The translations under genes were made by a program, and so were the position numbers. Below, piece after piece: positions 8,711 through 17,070 of a stretch of DNA of 42,336 bases. Every line of letters begins with the position of its first letter. Positions within the stretch are counted from its first letter, which is position 1. The stretch is taken from NCBI GenBank assembly GCA_947487175.1, contig CANKVM010000013.1:1-42336 (forward strand), in the 5' to 3' direction. A model generated the notes under the pieces. The model searched no databases, had not been told where the DNA came from, and worked only from the letters and a program-made list of their open reading frames with translations. This stretch comes from Flavobacteriales bacterium. Lineage in GTDB: Bacteria; Bacteroidota; Bacteroidia; NS11-12g; UBA955.

Positions 8711-9274
8711 TTACTTTACACGTTCCATATATTCACCAGTACGGGTATCCACTTTGATTTTGGTTCCGATATCAATAAACAAAGGAATAAATACAGTTGC
8801 ACCCGTTTCAACGGTAGCAGGTTTCAATGTATTTGTTGCAGTATCACCTTTAACACCAGGTTCGGTATATGTAATTTCAACAATGGCAGTATGCGGAGGT
8901 TCAGCAGAAATTGGGGTATCTTCACCTTCAAAAGCAATAATTACTGTATCGCCTTCTTTCATGAATTTGGCACCTGGGCTAAACAAATGTTTTTGAATTG
9001 GAATTTGGTCGTAAGTGGTGTTATCCATACAGATAAAAGCATCGCCTTCTTCATAAAGGTATTGAAGTTCTCTCGTTTCAACTCGAACAATGTCAACAGT
9101 TTCACCACTGCGGAAACGATTTTCAGCCGATTTTCCGTCTTTCACTCTGCGCATTTTTGCTTGATAAAAAGCACGTAAATTTCCTGGAGTTCTGTGTTGC
9201 CATTCAATAATTTGGCATAATTCACCGTTAAAGCGAATAAAATTACCGTTTGAAACGTCTTGAGTTGTAGCCAT
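8711..9274 (-). CDS. efp: Translation elongation factor P with a non-Lys/Arg tip
   Basis: EF-P binds stalled ribosomes and promotes peptide bonds at polyproline stretches. At 187 residues it has the three family domains, with the C-terminal signatures YTEPGVKGDT and VPLFID-G and the end VDTRTGEYMERVK. In domain I the loop that carries the modified residue reads TPGNLRAF. Aligned with KPGKGQAF of E. coli EF-P, Asn32 stands where the modified Lys34 is, and Arg34 is two places further on. The usual lysine or arginine modification therefore may not apply. It heads the efp-speB-cysteine desulfurase run, with a -7 box 7 bases upstream of the start. Confidence 0.96.
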   Translation of the reverse strand: MATTQDVSNGNFIRFNGELCQIIEWQHRTPGNLRAFYQAKMRRVKDGKSAENRFRSGETVDIVRVETRELQYLYEEGDAFICMDNTTYDQIPIQKHLFSPGAKFMKEGDTVIIAFEGEDTPISAEPPHTAIVEITYTEPGVKGDTATNTLKPATVETGATVFIPLFIDIGTKIKVDTRTGEYMERVK

Positions 9275-9281
9275 ACAATTG

Positions 9282-9289
9282 CAAAGGTA
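9282..9289 (-). promoter_or_regulatory. -7 promoter box of efp
   Basis: On the minus strand TACCTTTG matches TAnnTTTG exactly and is followed by 7 bases and then the efp ATG. It probably drives efp, speB and the cysteine desulfurase with an almost absent leader. Confidence 0.55.
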
Positions 9290-9349
9290 GGATAATTTTT
9301 TTTAATGTTAGAATTTCAAGCCAATTCAAAAGAGATTTTAATTACCCCT

Positions 9350-10009
9350 TTAATATTTTAATTTCAATCCGTAACGCCTCATGGCGTAATTGATTAAATA
9401 TTGGCGATTTCTCGCAAGGGCACTATTGAATCCACAGGTTCTAGGACAAGGCAAAGTAGAAATAATCAAAATGCTTTGTTGGCGAGAGAGTTTCTCAGCA
9501 GGAATATGAAAATAATAATGTGCAGCCTCATCAACCCCAAAGGCACCTCGGCCCATTTCAATTACGTTTAAGTATACTTCTAAAATTCTCTTTTTGCTCC
9601 AAAAAAGTTCAATCATGCAAGTGTAATAGGTTTCAACTCCTTTTCTTAACCAGCTGCGTCCCTCCCAACAAAAAACATTTTTTGCAGTTTGTTGTGAAAT
9701 GGTACTGGCCCCGCGGGTTTTATTACTCGTAGCATTGTGTTCAATTGCTTTTTCAATGGCTCTGAAGTCAAATCCCCAATGATCAAAAAAGACTTGATCT
9801 TCTCCTGCCATAGCCGCCAATTGGAAATACTTTGGAATTTCTTCAATGTCTATCCATCGTCTTTTTTCTCCGCGAATATCGCTTTGAGAATTTTGAATCA
9901 TTGTAAACGGGGGGTTGATCCATTTGTAAATGATTACAGGAATGAGTGAAATTCCCCAAATAATTAAACAATATTTAAAAAACTTACGGAAGAAAATCAA
10001 TGTAAACAT
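9350..10009 (-). CDS. mtgA: Monofunctional peptidoglycan glycosyltransferase
   Basis: A GT51 enzyme that polymerises lipid II glycan strands at the outer face of the inner membrane. One N-terminal membrane anchor (about residues 5-25) is followed by the GT51 motifs: the catalytic Glu in AGEDQVFFDHWGFD, RGASTISQQTAKNVF, and KKRILEVYLNVIEMGRGAFGV. At 219 residues there is no transpeptidase domain. The ATG at 10009 is preferred to a TTG two codons upstream. It follows the flavoprotein reductase by 23 bases on the same strand, so it is likely the second gene of that transcript. Confidence 0.95.
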   Translation of the reverse strand: MFTLIFFRKFFKYCLIIWGISLIPVIIYKWINPPFTMIQNSQSDIRGEKRRWIDIEEIPKYFQLAAMAGEDQVFFDHWGFDFRAIEKAIEHNATSNKTRGASTISQQTAKNVFCWEGRSWLRKGVETYYTCMIELFWSKKRILEVYLNVIEMGRGAFGVDEAAHYYFHIPAEKLSRQQSILIISTLPCPRTCGFNSALARNRQYLINYAMRRYGLKLKY

Positions 10010-10032
10010 GGACAATAATAGTGAAATCTAAA

Positions 10033-11040
10033 TTAAAACCCTTGAATTCCGTTAACCGTAGTATACTTTAATACCAGGTTTTTGTTAGGGTAAATACGTT
10101 TGAAAGCACTTTGAACCATCAAGGTAGCTTCATGAAATCCACATAAAATCAATTTCAATTTGCCTGGATAAGTATTGATATCGCCAATGGCATAAATTCC
10201 AGGAACGTTTGTGCTGTAATCTAAAGTGTTGACTTCAATGGCAATCTTATTGATATTCAGACCCCAATTGGCAATTGGTCCTAGCTTTGGAGATAATCCA
10301 AACAGGGGTAGAAAATGATCCGCTTCAATCCAATGCAAATCATCTTCACCTTTAATAGTCACTCCAAGTTTATTGAGGGATTCATTTCCGTCCAAATGCG
10401 TAATTTCGGCATTGGTGAGTAATCGAACTTTGCCTGCCGCACTCAAATCCATGATTTTTTGTACGCTATCTAAATGACCACGAAATTCAGTACTTCGGTG
10501 AACCAAGATAATTTCAGCCGCCACATCCTTCAAGAATAATGCCCAATCCAATGCGCTATCGCCACCGCCTGAAATTACAATTTTTTTATTTCTGTATTTC
10601 TCAGGATCTTTCACCATGTAGTCAATGCCTTTGTTTTCAAATTGACTGATATTGGCAATGGGAGGTTTTCGGGGTTCAAATACACCCAAACCTCCGGCAA
10701 TGGCAATATTTGGAGCAATATGTTGTGTGCCGTTTTCTGTAGTTACAATAAATTTATTGTCGGATGTTTCTTCAATTGAAACTGCTTTTTCTCCCAACGT
10801 GAAACCGGGTTTAAATGGTGCAATTTGCTCCATTAAATTATCAATTAAATCCCCTGCCAATATTGAAGGAAATCCGGGTATATCGTAAATGGGTTTTTTA
10901 GGATAAATTTCAGTTAATTGTCCTCCTGGTTGAGGCAATACGTCAATGATATGGCACCTTAGTTTTAATAGTCCTGCTTCAAAAACAGTAAATAAACCTA
11001 CAGGTCCAGCACCTATGATGATAATATCAGTTTCAACCAT
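10033..11040 (-). CDS. Ferredoxin/flavodoxin-NADP reductase, thioredoxin-reductase-like type
   Basis: A 335-residue two-dinucleotide-domain flavoprotein. FAD binding is shown by IIIGAGPVGLF at the N-terminus and the late YAIGDINTYPGKLKLILCGFHEA segment (FAD-binding GD motif). NADPH binding is shown by VISGGGDSALDW. There is no redox CxxC between the domains, which separates it from true thioredoxin reductase and fits the YumC/TrxR-like FNR family, which passes electrons between NADPH and ferredoxin or flavodoxin. No ferredoxin gene is adjacent. It has its own -7 box and is followed closely by mtgA. Confidence 0.9.
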   Translation of the reverse strand: MVETDIIIIGAGPVGLFTVFEAGLLKLRCHIIDVLPQPGGQLTEIYPKKPIYDIPGFPSILAGDLIDNLMEQIAPFKPGFTLGEKAVSIEETSDNKFIVTTENGTQHIAPNIAIAGGLGVFEPRKPPIANISQFENKGIDYMVKDPEKYRNKKIVISGGGDSALDWALFLKDVAAEIILVHRSTEFRGHLDSVQKIMDLSAAGKVRLLTNAEITHLDGNESLNKLGVTIKGEDDLHWIEADHFLPLFGLSPKLGPIANWGLNINKIAIEVNTLDYSTNVPGIYAIGDINTYPGKLKLILCGFHEATLMVQSAFKRIYPNKNLVLKYTTVNGIQGF

Positions 11041-11048
11041 TTCGGTTA

Positions 11049-11056
11049 CAAAGATA
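11049..11056 (-). promoter_or_regulatory. -7 promoter box of the ferredoxin-NADP reductase gene
   Basis: On the minus strand TATCTTTG matches TAnnTTTG, ending 8 bases before the ATG at 11040. It lies in the 57-base gap after the VWA-domain gene. Confidence 0.5.
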
Positions 11057-11097
11057 ATGATTCAAACAAATCGAAATGTGACAAAAGGCTCGGAAGT

Positions 11098-12453
11098 TTA
11101 TTCTTTGGAAATTTGCAGACCAAATTCCGATAATCGGTAAGATCTTTCACCCACTTCAATAATATCGCCTTTTTTGTATTTGCGTAGATTTCTAATTTCG
11201 TCATCTGTATGAATGATGGTTCCACCGGTTTCTCTTGCCAATTGAAAATAGTCAAACGGAACATTCCCATTTACACTTCCACAGAGCAATATAGAAACAG
11301 GTTTTTTGAGGTTTTTTATTAAAACCAAATCCTTAATTGGTGCTTCAACGTCGGCAATCATAAGAATGGTATCAATTTCGGCCCATTTTTTTGAAGCACT
11401 TATTGCGGCTTCAATGTTGTTTTCAGGAATATCGCCGCCATTGCCATTTTCCATTGCGGTTAAAATAGTTTTAAAGATGGTATCAAAATTATTGCTGTTT
11501 ACATTGTAAATGCCACCTGAACTTCCTGGTCTTTTAATTAATTCTGGAGCTCCATTTCCATCATTAAAAAAGGTAAATCTGCTATTTTTTAGAACTTCAG
11601 AATTATATTTTAGAAAGAGTAGGACTTGAGCAGAATATGGCCCCATACTGCCTGTAACATCAGTTACAATGCACCATTTTCCATTGAAAGTTTTATTTAC
11701 AAGTGCATCGTATTCATTTGTGTTTTTCAGAAACTTTGCATCAAATTTTCCTACTCGTTTTCTTTTGGCTTTTATTTTTCTTGCAACCACGCTATCAACC
11801 ACCAATTTGGTTTCTTTTTCTCTAAACCAAATAGAAGGGGTTTTGAATTTTTGACCATCTTTGCGTTTTTCTGGATCGTTGGCCAAATAATATCCAGTTT
11901 CAATATAGCGTTTTCGCTTTTTGTAAATAATTCTTTCGGGAATTTCAACAAAAGTATCTCTATATGTGCCAATTGTATAACTGATTAATCCTTTTTCTTT
12001 TTTTACTTTTTCTGTAGGTTTTGCTTTGTAAAAAATGATAAATCCATGAAATAGTTTTTTAGCATCATCTTCGGTTTTGGCTTTGTTTTGTTCAAAAGCT
12101 CTAAATTGAATTCCTTTCAAAGCGAACAATTCTGGCCAAAGTGTTTTTAGATTTTCATATCGATTTCTATTCAATAACGGTTGATTAAATGTATCTACCT
12201 CTCTGAATTTGGTATATACCAAATGAACCGTTAAAATGGTTCTGTCTGAAGGCAAAGTGGGCAAAGCTTTAGTCTTGAATTCAGACGACGAAAATTCCAT
12301 TGGCAAATAAACAATGTTGGTATCTGAAACAATGGGGTGAATACCTACAACCATTGGTTTCATTTTTATCAATTTATCTACATTGGTTTGTGCAAATGCA
12401 TTGTCCCCCAAAAAGAAAATGAAAAAAAACGATATGATTGCAAAAATTCTCAC
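11098..12453 (-). CDS. Exported protein with a von Willebrand factor A-like domain
   Basis: Residues 1-21 are a signal peptide ending NAFAQ. Residues 30-255 are a region I do not recognise, with a basic stretch of KKRKRY type near 178-183. From about 257 the sequence is VWA-like: a first MIDAS motif DVTGSM (Asp265, Thr267, Ser269, a variant of DxSxS), then a Gly/Asn-rich loop GNGGDIPENN, and a later strand TILMIADVEAP with an Asp. The domain is expected to bind a metal ion and a protein partner at the cell surface or in the periplasm. Its start overlaps the bshB1 stop by 4 bases. Function unknown; the VWA call rests on motif order only. Confidence 0.72.
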   Translation of the reverse strand: MRIFAIISFFFIFFLGDNAFAQTNVDKLIKMKPMVVGIHPIVSDTNIVYLPMEFSSSEFKTKALPTLPSDRTILTVHLVYTKFREVDTFNQPLLNRNRYENLKTLWPELFALKGIQFRAFEQNKAKTEDDAKKLFHGFIIFYKAKPTEKVKKEKGLISYTIGTYRDTFVEIPERIIYKKRKRYIETGYYLANDPEKRKDGQKFKTPSIWFREKETKLVVDSVVARKIKAKRKRVGKFDAKFLKNTNEYDALVNKTFNGKWCIVTDVTGSMGPYSAQVLLFLKYNSEVLKNSRFTFFNDGNGAPELIKRPGSSGGIYNVNSNNFDTIFKTILTAMENGNGGDIPENNIEAAISASKKWAEIDTILMIADVEAPIKDLVLIKNLKKPVSILLCGSVNGNVPFDYFQLARETGGTIIHTDDEIRNLRKYKKGDIIEVGERSYRLSEFGLQISKE

Positions 12454-13166
12454 AGTGTTTGCATTAAATTTTCAATACCCAATGGTCTGTCTATTTTAAA
12501 TCCTTCACCATATTTAACGCCAATTAAACGTCCATATTCTAATGCGCGTCCTTCAAGAAAATCGAGAAATTCTTTGCTGCTAATTGGGGTATTGGGTTCA
12601 GCACTATTGGGGTCGTAAAACTGGCTTTTAAATGCCATTATGCATTCTATTTTTTTTGCGTAAAACTCACTAATATCAACAATGAAATCAGGACCAATAT
12701 TATAATCTTGAATATAAAAGTAAGTTGATTTTGGACGGTGTGCTTCTTGAGGGATATTATTCAGGGAGGTTTCAATTTTAGGTAAGCCAGCAAGGAAACA
12801 AGCCCTTGAAATTAATGCCGAAGCTCTTCCATGATCAGGGTGTCTATCGCGCATTGAATTTGCAAATACAATTTTTGGTTTTGCAGCACGTATTTCGGTG
12901 ATAATGGCTTTTAATGTAACTTCATTTTCTTCAAAAAATCCATCTCCAAGGTTTAGGTTTTTTCTAAAAGCAGCACCGAGAATATTTGCGCTATTTGATG
13001 CTTCTTCTAGACGTATTTCTGCGGTTCCTCTGGTTCCCAATTCTCCTTGTGTCAAATCAACAATGCCAGCAGTGTAGCCCATTTTGATGTGCTTTAAAAT
13101 GGTTCCAGAGCAAGCGAGTTCAATGTCATCTGGATGGGCGGCTATGGCTAAAATGTCAACATTCAT
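12450..13166 (-). CDS. bshB1: Bacillithiol biosynthesis deacetylase BshB1
   Basis: A zinc deacetylase of the LmbE/PIG-L family that removes acetate from GlcNAc-malate, the second step of bacillithiol synthesis. The 238-residue protein shows AAHPDDIELACSG (zinc-binding His11 and Asp14), LTQGELGTRGT, and the second zinc site DRHPDHGRAS. The remainder matches the BshB1 subtype, including FYIQDYNIGPDFIVDIS and a late AFKSQFYDP. bshA and bshC are not in the window. It overlaps both neighbours (1 base with the M28 gene, 4 bases with the VWA gene), which places it in the middle of a three-gene translationally coupled cluster. Confidence 0.95.
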   Translation of the reverse strand: MNVDILAIAAHPDDIELACSGTILKHIKMGYTAGIVDLTQGELGTRGTAEIRLEEASNSANILGAAFRKNLNLGDGFFEENEVTLKAIITEIRAAKPKIVFANSMRDRHPDHGRASALISRACFLAGLPKIETSLNNIPQEAHRPKSTYFYIQDYNIGPDFIVDISEFYAKKIECIMAFKSQFYDPNSAEPNTPISSKEFLDFLEGRALEYGRLIGVKYGEGFKIDRPLGIENLMQTL

Positions 13167-14158
13167 TAGTAAGATAAGCTTGGAGGTGGGAAAAATATTA
13201 CATTTTGCAAAGTATTGCCAACTGCGAATAATGTGTTTTTATCAATGCTTCCAATATTGTCGTCGTGCGTGTGCCAATATGGAGCGAATCCTGTTTGAGG
13301 ATTGTATTGAATTATGTCGATCATTGGTATTTTGGTAGCCTCGTAAACGTATTTGTGATCGTCTATAATTTGACCAATAGTGTTGCCAACAAAGTAATTG
13401 GCATGGCCTAATTCTTGTGCAACGGCCCAAATATGAACAAGGGCAAAATTACCCCAGGTATTTGAGTTTTCTTCCCACATGAATTGGGCATCTTTCCCTC
13501 CAACCATATCTAATAAAACGCCAAAGTTTGCAGTATAATTTGGTGAGTGCAAATTTTTACCCCAGTATTGACTGCCCAAACAAAAAGAGTTTTCAAACTC
13601 GCTTTTGCCGTAATCCTCGGCATCAAAGAAAATAATGTCAATGCCAATATCAGGTTTTGAAATGCTTAAGTTTCTTGCAATTTCAAGCAAAACAGCTACT
13701 CCAGAGGCTCCATCATTTGCGGCGTCAATAGGTTTATCCGTGTCTACATCGTCTTGATCTCCCCAAGGTCTAGAATCCCAGTGAGAGGCAAAAAGAATAC
13801 GTTTGGTAGCTTTCGGGTTAAATGACCCAATGATGTTATAAACGGGAATTCGTTTTTTATCATAAGTAACGGCACTGCCTCTTTGGAAGATTGCTGTATC
13901 AGAGTAGCTTTTTAATTTTTTGTAAAGCCAATTTGCGCATTTTTCATGTTCTTTGGTTCCAGAAACGCGATACCCAAAACTCAATTGTTTTTGAATAAAA
14001 GCAAAAGCGCTATCTTGTGAAAAACCAGAAACGGGTTTGGTTACAATTTTAATTTCAACTTCTTCTGAATTGTTATTTTTTGTATTGCTTGTGCAACTGT
14101 TTATTATACAAATTAATGAGAAAAAAACAGAGGCGAAAATGACAAATTTAAATTTCAT
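13166..14158 (-). CDS. M28 family lipoprotein, glutaminyl cyclase-like or aminopeptidase
   Basis: The N-terminus has a hydrophobic stretch ending in Cys22 (IINSC), a plausible lipobox, so the protein is probably a lipoprotein. The M28 zinc-exopeptidase fold is shown by the ligands in ASHWDSRPWG (His), DAANDGASGVAVLLE (Asp), FDAEDYG (Glu), VLLDMVGGKDA (Asp) and PYWHTHDDN (His). The spacing and the ASHWDSRPWGDQDD wording resemble bacterial and animal-type glutaminyl-peptide cyclotransferases, which make N-terminal pyroglutamate. An aminopeptidase role cannot be excluded. It is first in a cluster with bshB1 and the VWA protein, and is divergent from yicC. Confidence 0.85.
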   Translation of the reverse strand: MKFKFVIFASVFFSLICIINSCTSNTKNNNSEEVEIKIVTKPVSGFSQDSAFAFIQKQLSFGYRVSGTKEHEKCANWLYKKLKSYSDTAIFQRGSAVTYDKKRIPVYNIIGSFNPKATKRILFASHWDSRPWGDQDDVDTDKPIDAANDGASGVAVLLEIARNLSISKPDIGIDIIFFDAEDYGKSEFENSFCLGSQYWGKNLHSPNYTANFGVLLDMVGGKDAQFMWEENSNTWGNFALVHIWAVAQELGHANYFVGNTIGQIIDDHKYVYEATKIPMIDIIQYNPQTGFAPYWHTHDDNIGSIDKNTLFAVGNTLQNVIFFPPPSLSY

Positions 14159-14173
14159 AAAATTTTAATTATA

Positions 14174-14181
14174 CAAAGGTA
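14174..14181 (-). promoter_or_regulatory. -7 promoter box of the M28-bshB1-VWA cluster
   Basis: On the minus strand TACCTTTG matches TAnnTTTG and ends 15 bases before the ATG at 14158. The intervening leader is pure A/T. Confidence 0.5.
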
Positions 14182-14317
14182 GTTGATTCTCATTAAAAGG
14201 TAAAGTTACAGAATTTTATATTGGATTAATGGTATTTTAATATGGTTGAATTTCACAAGAATTGGCAATTGTTTTAAATCGCCAAAAAAGTATGATAAAT
14301 TTTGCATTAAATATGTC

Positions 14318-14325
14318 TATTTTCG
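14318..14325 (+). promoter_or_regulatory. -7 promoter box of yicC
   Basis: TATTTTCG fits TAnnTTTG with one change and ends 10 bases before the ATG at 14336. Its position between the M28 promoter and yicC supports the ATG at 14336 rather than any codon further upstream. No TTG sits at -33 spacing. Confidence 0.45.
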
Positions 14326-14335
14326 CCTATCAAAC

Positions 14336-15223
14336 ATGTCAATGAAAATTCAAAGTATGACAGGCTTCGGGAGGGCAGTCATAGAAAACGATAAACTCAA
14401 AGCAACCTGCGAAATAAAAGCACTAAATGGCAGATACTTTGAAGCCGACATTCGCTTACCAAAATTCTTGTATGAAATAGATGCTTCTATGCGTAGAATG
14501 TTATCTGAAAAATTGGAAAGAGGTACTATAACATGTGTTTTTAACATAAAAATTGTAGATGAACAAAACTCATCTCAAGAAATTCAAATCAATGAAGCAT
14601 TGGCAAAAAGGTATTTGGATGCTTTACAAACGCTAAGCACTAATTTGAATGTTGAATTTAGAGATCCATTCCGAGAAATTATCCGTGTTCCTGAGGTTAT
14701 TGGAACTGCAGATCGTGAAATTTCTGATGACATAAAGGACCAAATCAAGGAATTGACGATGATGGCCGCCGATAATTTGATCAAATTCAGGGAAATTGAA
14801 GGCATTGCAACTGGTGAGAAATTATTGCAATTGGTTCAGAGTATTTCCCAAGATTTAATATTGGTTGAAAACGAAGAAGACGCGCGTAAAGAAGCGTTGA
14901 AAGAGCGAATTTATGGCAACTTATTGGAGCATGTAAAGGAAGAATTACTTGATCCAAATCGATTGGAACAGGAAATTTTAATTTATTTGGATAAATGGGA
15001 TATTGCAGAAGAAAAGCAACGCTTGAATCAGCATGTCAATTATTTTATAACCACGTTGAAAACAGAACCCAAGGGTCGTAAATTAAATTTCATAGCCCAA
15101 GAAATGGGCCGTGAAATGAATACAATGGGCGTGAAAAGTAATTATTTCCCAATGCAACAGGCAGTGGTTCAAATGAAAGAAAAACTTGAGCAAATTAAAG
15201 AACAAGTATTGAATTTGGCATAA
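14336..15223 (+). CDS. yicC: YicC family protein (endoribonuclease-related)
   Basis: YicC proteins are conserved bacterial proteins; E. coli YicC has been linked to RNA degradation. From the ATG at 14336 the protein has 295 residues, the usual family length, and begins with the family hallmark MTGFGRA after a few residues. The open frame continues 30 codons upstream, but that part is non-conserved and includes the promoter box, so it is excluded. Conserved signatures are IKALNGRYFEADIRLP near the N-terminus and GRKLNFIAQEMGREMNTMG in the C-terminal DUF1732 part. It is followed after 26 bases by an exported unknown protein, and gmk, its frequent neighbour, is not here. Confidence 0.95.
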   Translation: MSMKIQSMTGFGRAVIENDKLKATCEIKALNGRYFEADIRLPKFLYEIDASMRRMLSEKLERGTITCVFNIKIVDEQNSSQEIQINEALAKRYLDALQTLSTNLNVEFRDPFREIIRVPEVIGTADREISDDIKDQIKELTMMAADNLIKFREIEGIATGEKLLQLVQSISQDLILVENEEDARKEALKERIYGNLLEHVKEELLDPNRLEQEILIYLDKWDIAEEKQRLNQHVNYFITTLKTEPKGRKLNFIAQEMGREMNTMGVKSNYFPMQQAVVQMKEKLEQIKEQVLNLA

Positions 15224-15249
15224 AATCAGATTGATAAAAAATTAAATTT

Positions 15250-17070
15250 ATGAATTTTAGATTGTTCGCTCTTTTATGTTTGATAATTCCAATTGGATTG
15301 TCGGCTCAAAAACAGAAACCAACTGAAAGAAAATTGGATGACGCAAAATTCAATTTGTTTCATGTAAAAGATTATACTTTTGACGAAGGTGATTTTGCGC
15401 TTTTTTTGAGTTCAATTAAGCCACATTTGTCTGATAAAAAGCAAAATAATATCATTGCTAATTTTGATTGGACTTCGGAATATTTGATTAGAAAAGGAAT
15501 TGAATACAAGAATGTTGATTCGTTGAAGTATAACAAGATATTGAAAATGGTTGACAACGCAGTTAACAATTTTTACGATATCAAACGGGTAAAGATGGTG
15601 TTGAACTTTATTGATAGTTTATCGCCCGAAGTTTTAATAAAAACGAAATTTATTCATAATGTATCTCCTTTCTCAGATTTCTTAGATAAGTCTATTTTAT
15701 ATATTATTGACGATATTTTTGAGGGACTTGAAGCTAACGTATTTTTGGATATTGACATTCAAAGTCAAATAGATGCAATCAGGGCTTCTAAGAATTATAT
15801 TCAACAGTCGAATAACAATGGTGATTATAGCGGCAAAAAAAGATTTGGAGAAAGCGATGTTACAGAATACGTGAATTTTTCAAGTTCGTTTGATATTAAA
15901 TCAACCGTGGGGCGTTTTTTGGATTCGTTAAATACAATAGATAAAACATTGAATGGAAAATTAAATAAAGAGAAGCAAGCTGATTGGAATGATTTAAAAT
16001 CTTACATTGATTTACTCGTTAAAAACAACATTGTTTATCCCAAAAATTATGCCGTTTGGGAGGTGTCTGATGATTTGGTAAATTCATTGACAGATGATTT
16101 GAATTTTATTGACAAACGCATGAATGAAAATGCAACCAATTATTGGATGTTATATAATTCTGGTAACTTTTTTGATTCTGTTTTGAATTCTGAAAAAATT
16201 GGAATTTCTACCCGTACTGTGCTAAAAGATTATTATCCAACGGCTACGGTGAATAGGGTTTGGATAGAATTGGATTCTGTATTTGTAAAGGATGATAGGA
16301 ATGATTTTGAAAGTAATGATACAGCTAATTTGATTGTTTGGCAAGTAAATCCGGATTCAATGGCTATAGTTCAACGATTAATGAATTTGGTTGAACAAGG
16401 GGCTTATGATTCGGTAGCGCCTATTGAAGATTCATATGCAGATGATTACAGCAATAGGAAATTGTTAAATAGGAGAACATTTGGTGTAGAACCTTTTGCG
16501 ATGAAGTTTTATAACAATTTCAATGAAATTAATGAAGTTCTAAAGTCTGAGGGATTTACAGAATTGTCTCATTTAAATACGTTTGGGTTGGCTTTAGTAT
16601 TTCAGCAAAGTGATGATGACACGCGTTTTCGTTTTTCTTACGGTAGAACCTTGGCTACAGATCAAAATTCTAATATTAACGAAACTTATTGGGGTGATAA
16701 TTTTATGTTCTCAACTGAATCCGCCATTTTCAATAAAAGATTTGCAAGTTTATCTTTGATAACCAATTTGAGTTATATGAGAAATAGCATGACATTTCAT
16801 AATGGATTTCAAATGGGTGATCCTTTGGTTACAAATCCTCAAGAAATTTACCAGGTAACTAAGAATTCCTTTTTGTATGGTTTGGGATTAAACGCTAAAA
16901 TTGGATTTAGTAAATTCCATTTGATTGGTGAAGTGGGATATTTATGGGATTATGGAGATGGTCGTTGGACATACAAGGATAAATACATCAATGGCAAAGG
17001 CCGTATGTCAAATAAAGGACTATATATCTCAGTTGGTTTAGGGATTAATATTTATCAGAAATACAGATGA
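15250..17070 (+). CDS. Exported protein of unknown function with a probable C-terminal barrel-like region
   Basis: I do not recognise a family. Residues 1-20 are a signal peptide (ending LSAQ). Residues 25-420 are polar, mainly helical in appearance, and rich in Asp, Asn, Lys and Ser, with no cysteines or metal-binding motif that I can see. From about 430 to 606 the sequence has alternating strands with aromatic ends (FGLALVF, FRFSYGR, FMFST, LITNLSYM, FLYGLGLNAKIGF, FHLIGEVGYLWDYGDG) and ends GLYISVGLGINIYQKYR. That pattern is typical of an outer-membrane barrel fragment or a barrel-derived domain. It overlaps the next gene by 4 bases, which also ends in a barrel-like region, so the two products probably work together at the outer membrane. 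Confidence 0.7.
   Translation: MNFRLFALLCLIIPIGLSAQKQKPTERKLDDAKFNLFHVKDYTFDEGDFALFLSSIKPHLSDKKQNNIIANFDWTSEYLIRKGIEYKNVDSLKYNKILKMVDNAVNNFYDIKRVKMVLNFIDSLSPEVLIKTKFIHNVSPFSDFLDKSILYIIDDIFEGLEANVFLDIDIQSQIDAIRASKNYIQQSNNNGDYSGKKRFGESDVTEYVNFSSSFDIKSTVGRFLDSLNTIDKTLNGKLNKEKQADWNDLKSYIDLLVKNNIVYPKNYAVWEVSDDLVNSLTDDLNFIDKRMNENATNYWMLYNSGNFFDSVLNSEKIGISTRTVLKDYYPTATVNRVWIELDSVFVKDDRNDFESNDTANLIVWQVNPDSMAIVQRLMNLVEQGAYDSVAPIEDSYADDYSNRKLLNRRTFGVEPFAMKFYNNFNEINEVLKSEGFTELSHLNTFGLALVFQQSDDDTRFRFSYGRTLATDQNSNINETYWGDNFMFSTESAIFNKRFASLSLITNLSYMRNSMTFHNGFQMGDPLVTNPQEIYQVTKNSFLYGLGLNAKIGFSKFHLIGEVGYLWDYGDGRWTYKDKYINGKGRMSNKGLYISVGLGINIYQKYR

Noticed and set aside
8619..9178. Plus-strand open frames across speB and efp
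   Set aside because: They are antisense to well-conserved genes, and the translations have no domain or signal peptide.
14246..14335. Upstream 30-codon extension of yicC
   Set aside because: It contains the -7 box and is unlike YicC; the conserved start MSMKIQSMTGFG begins at 14336.
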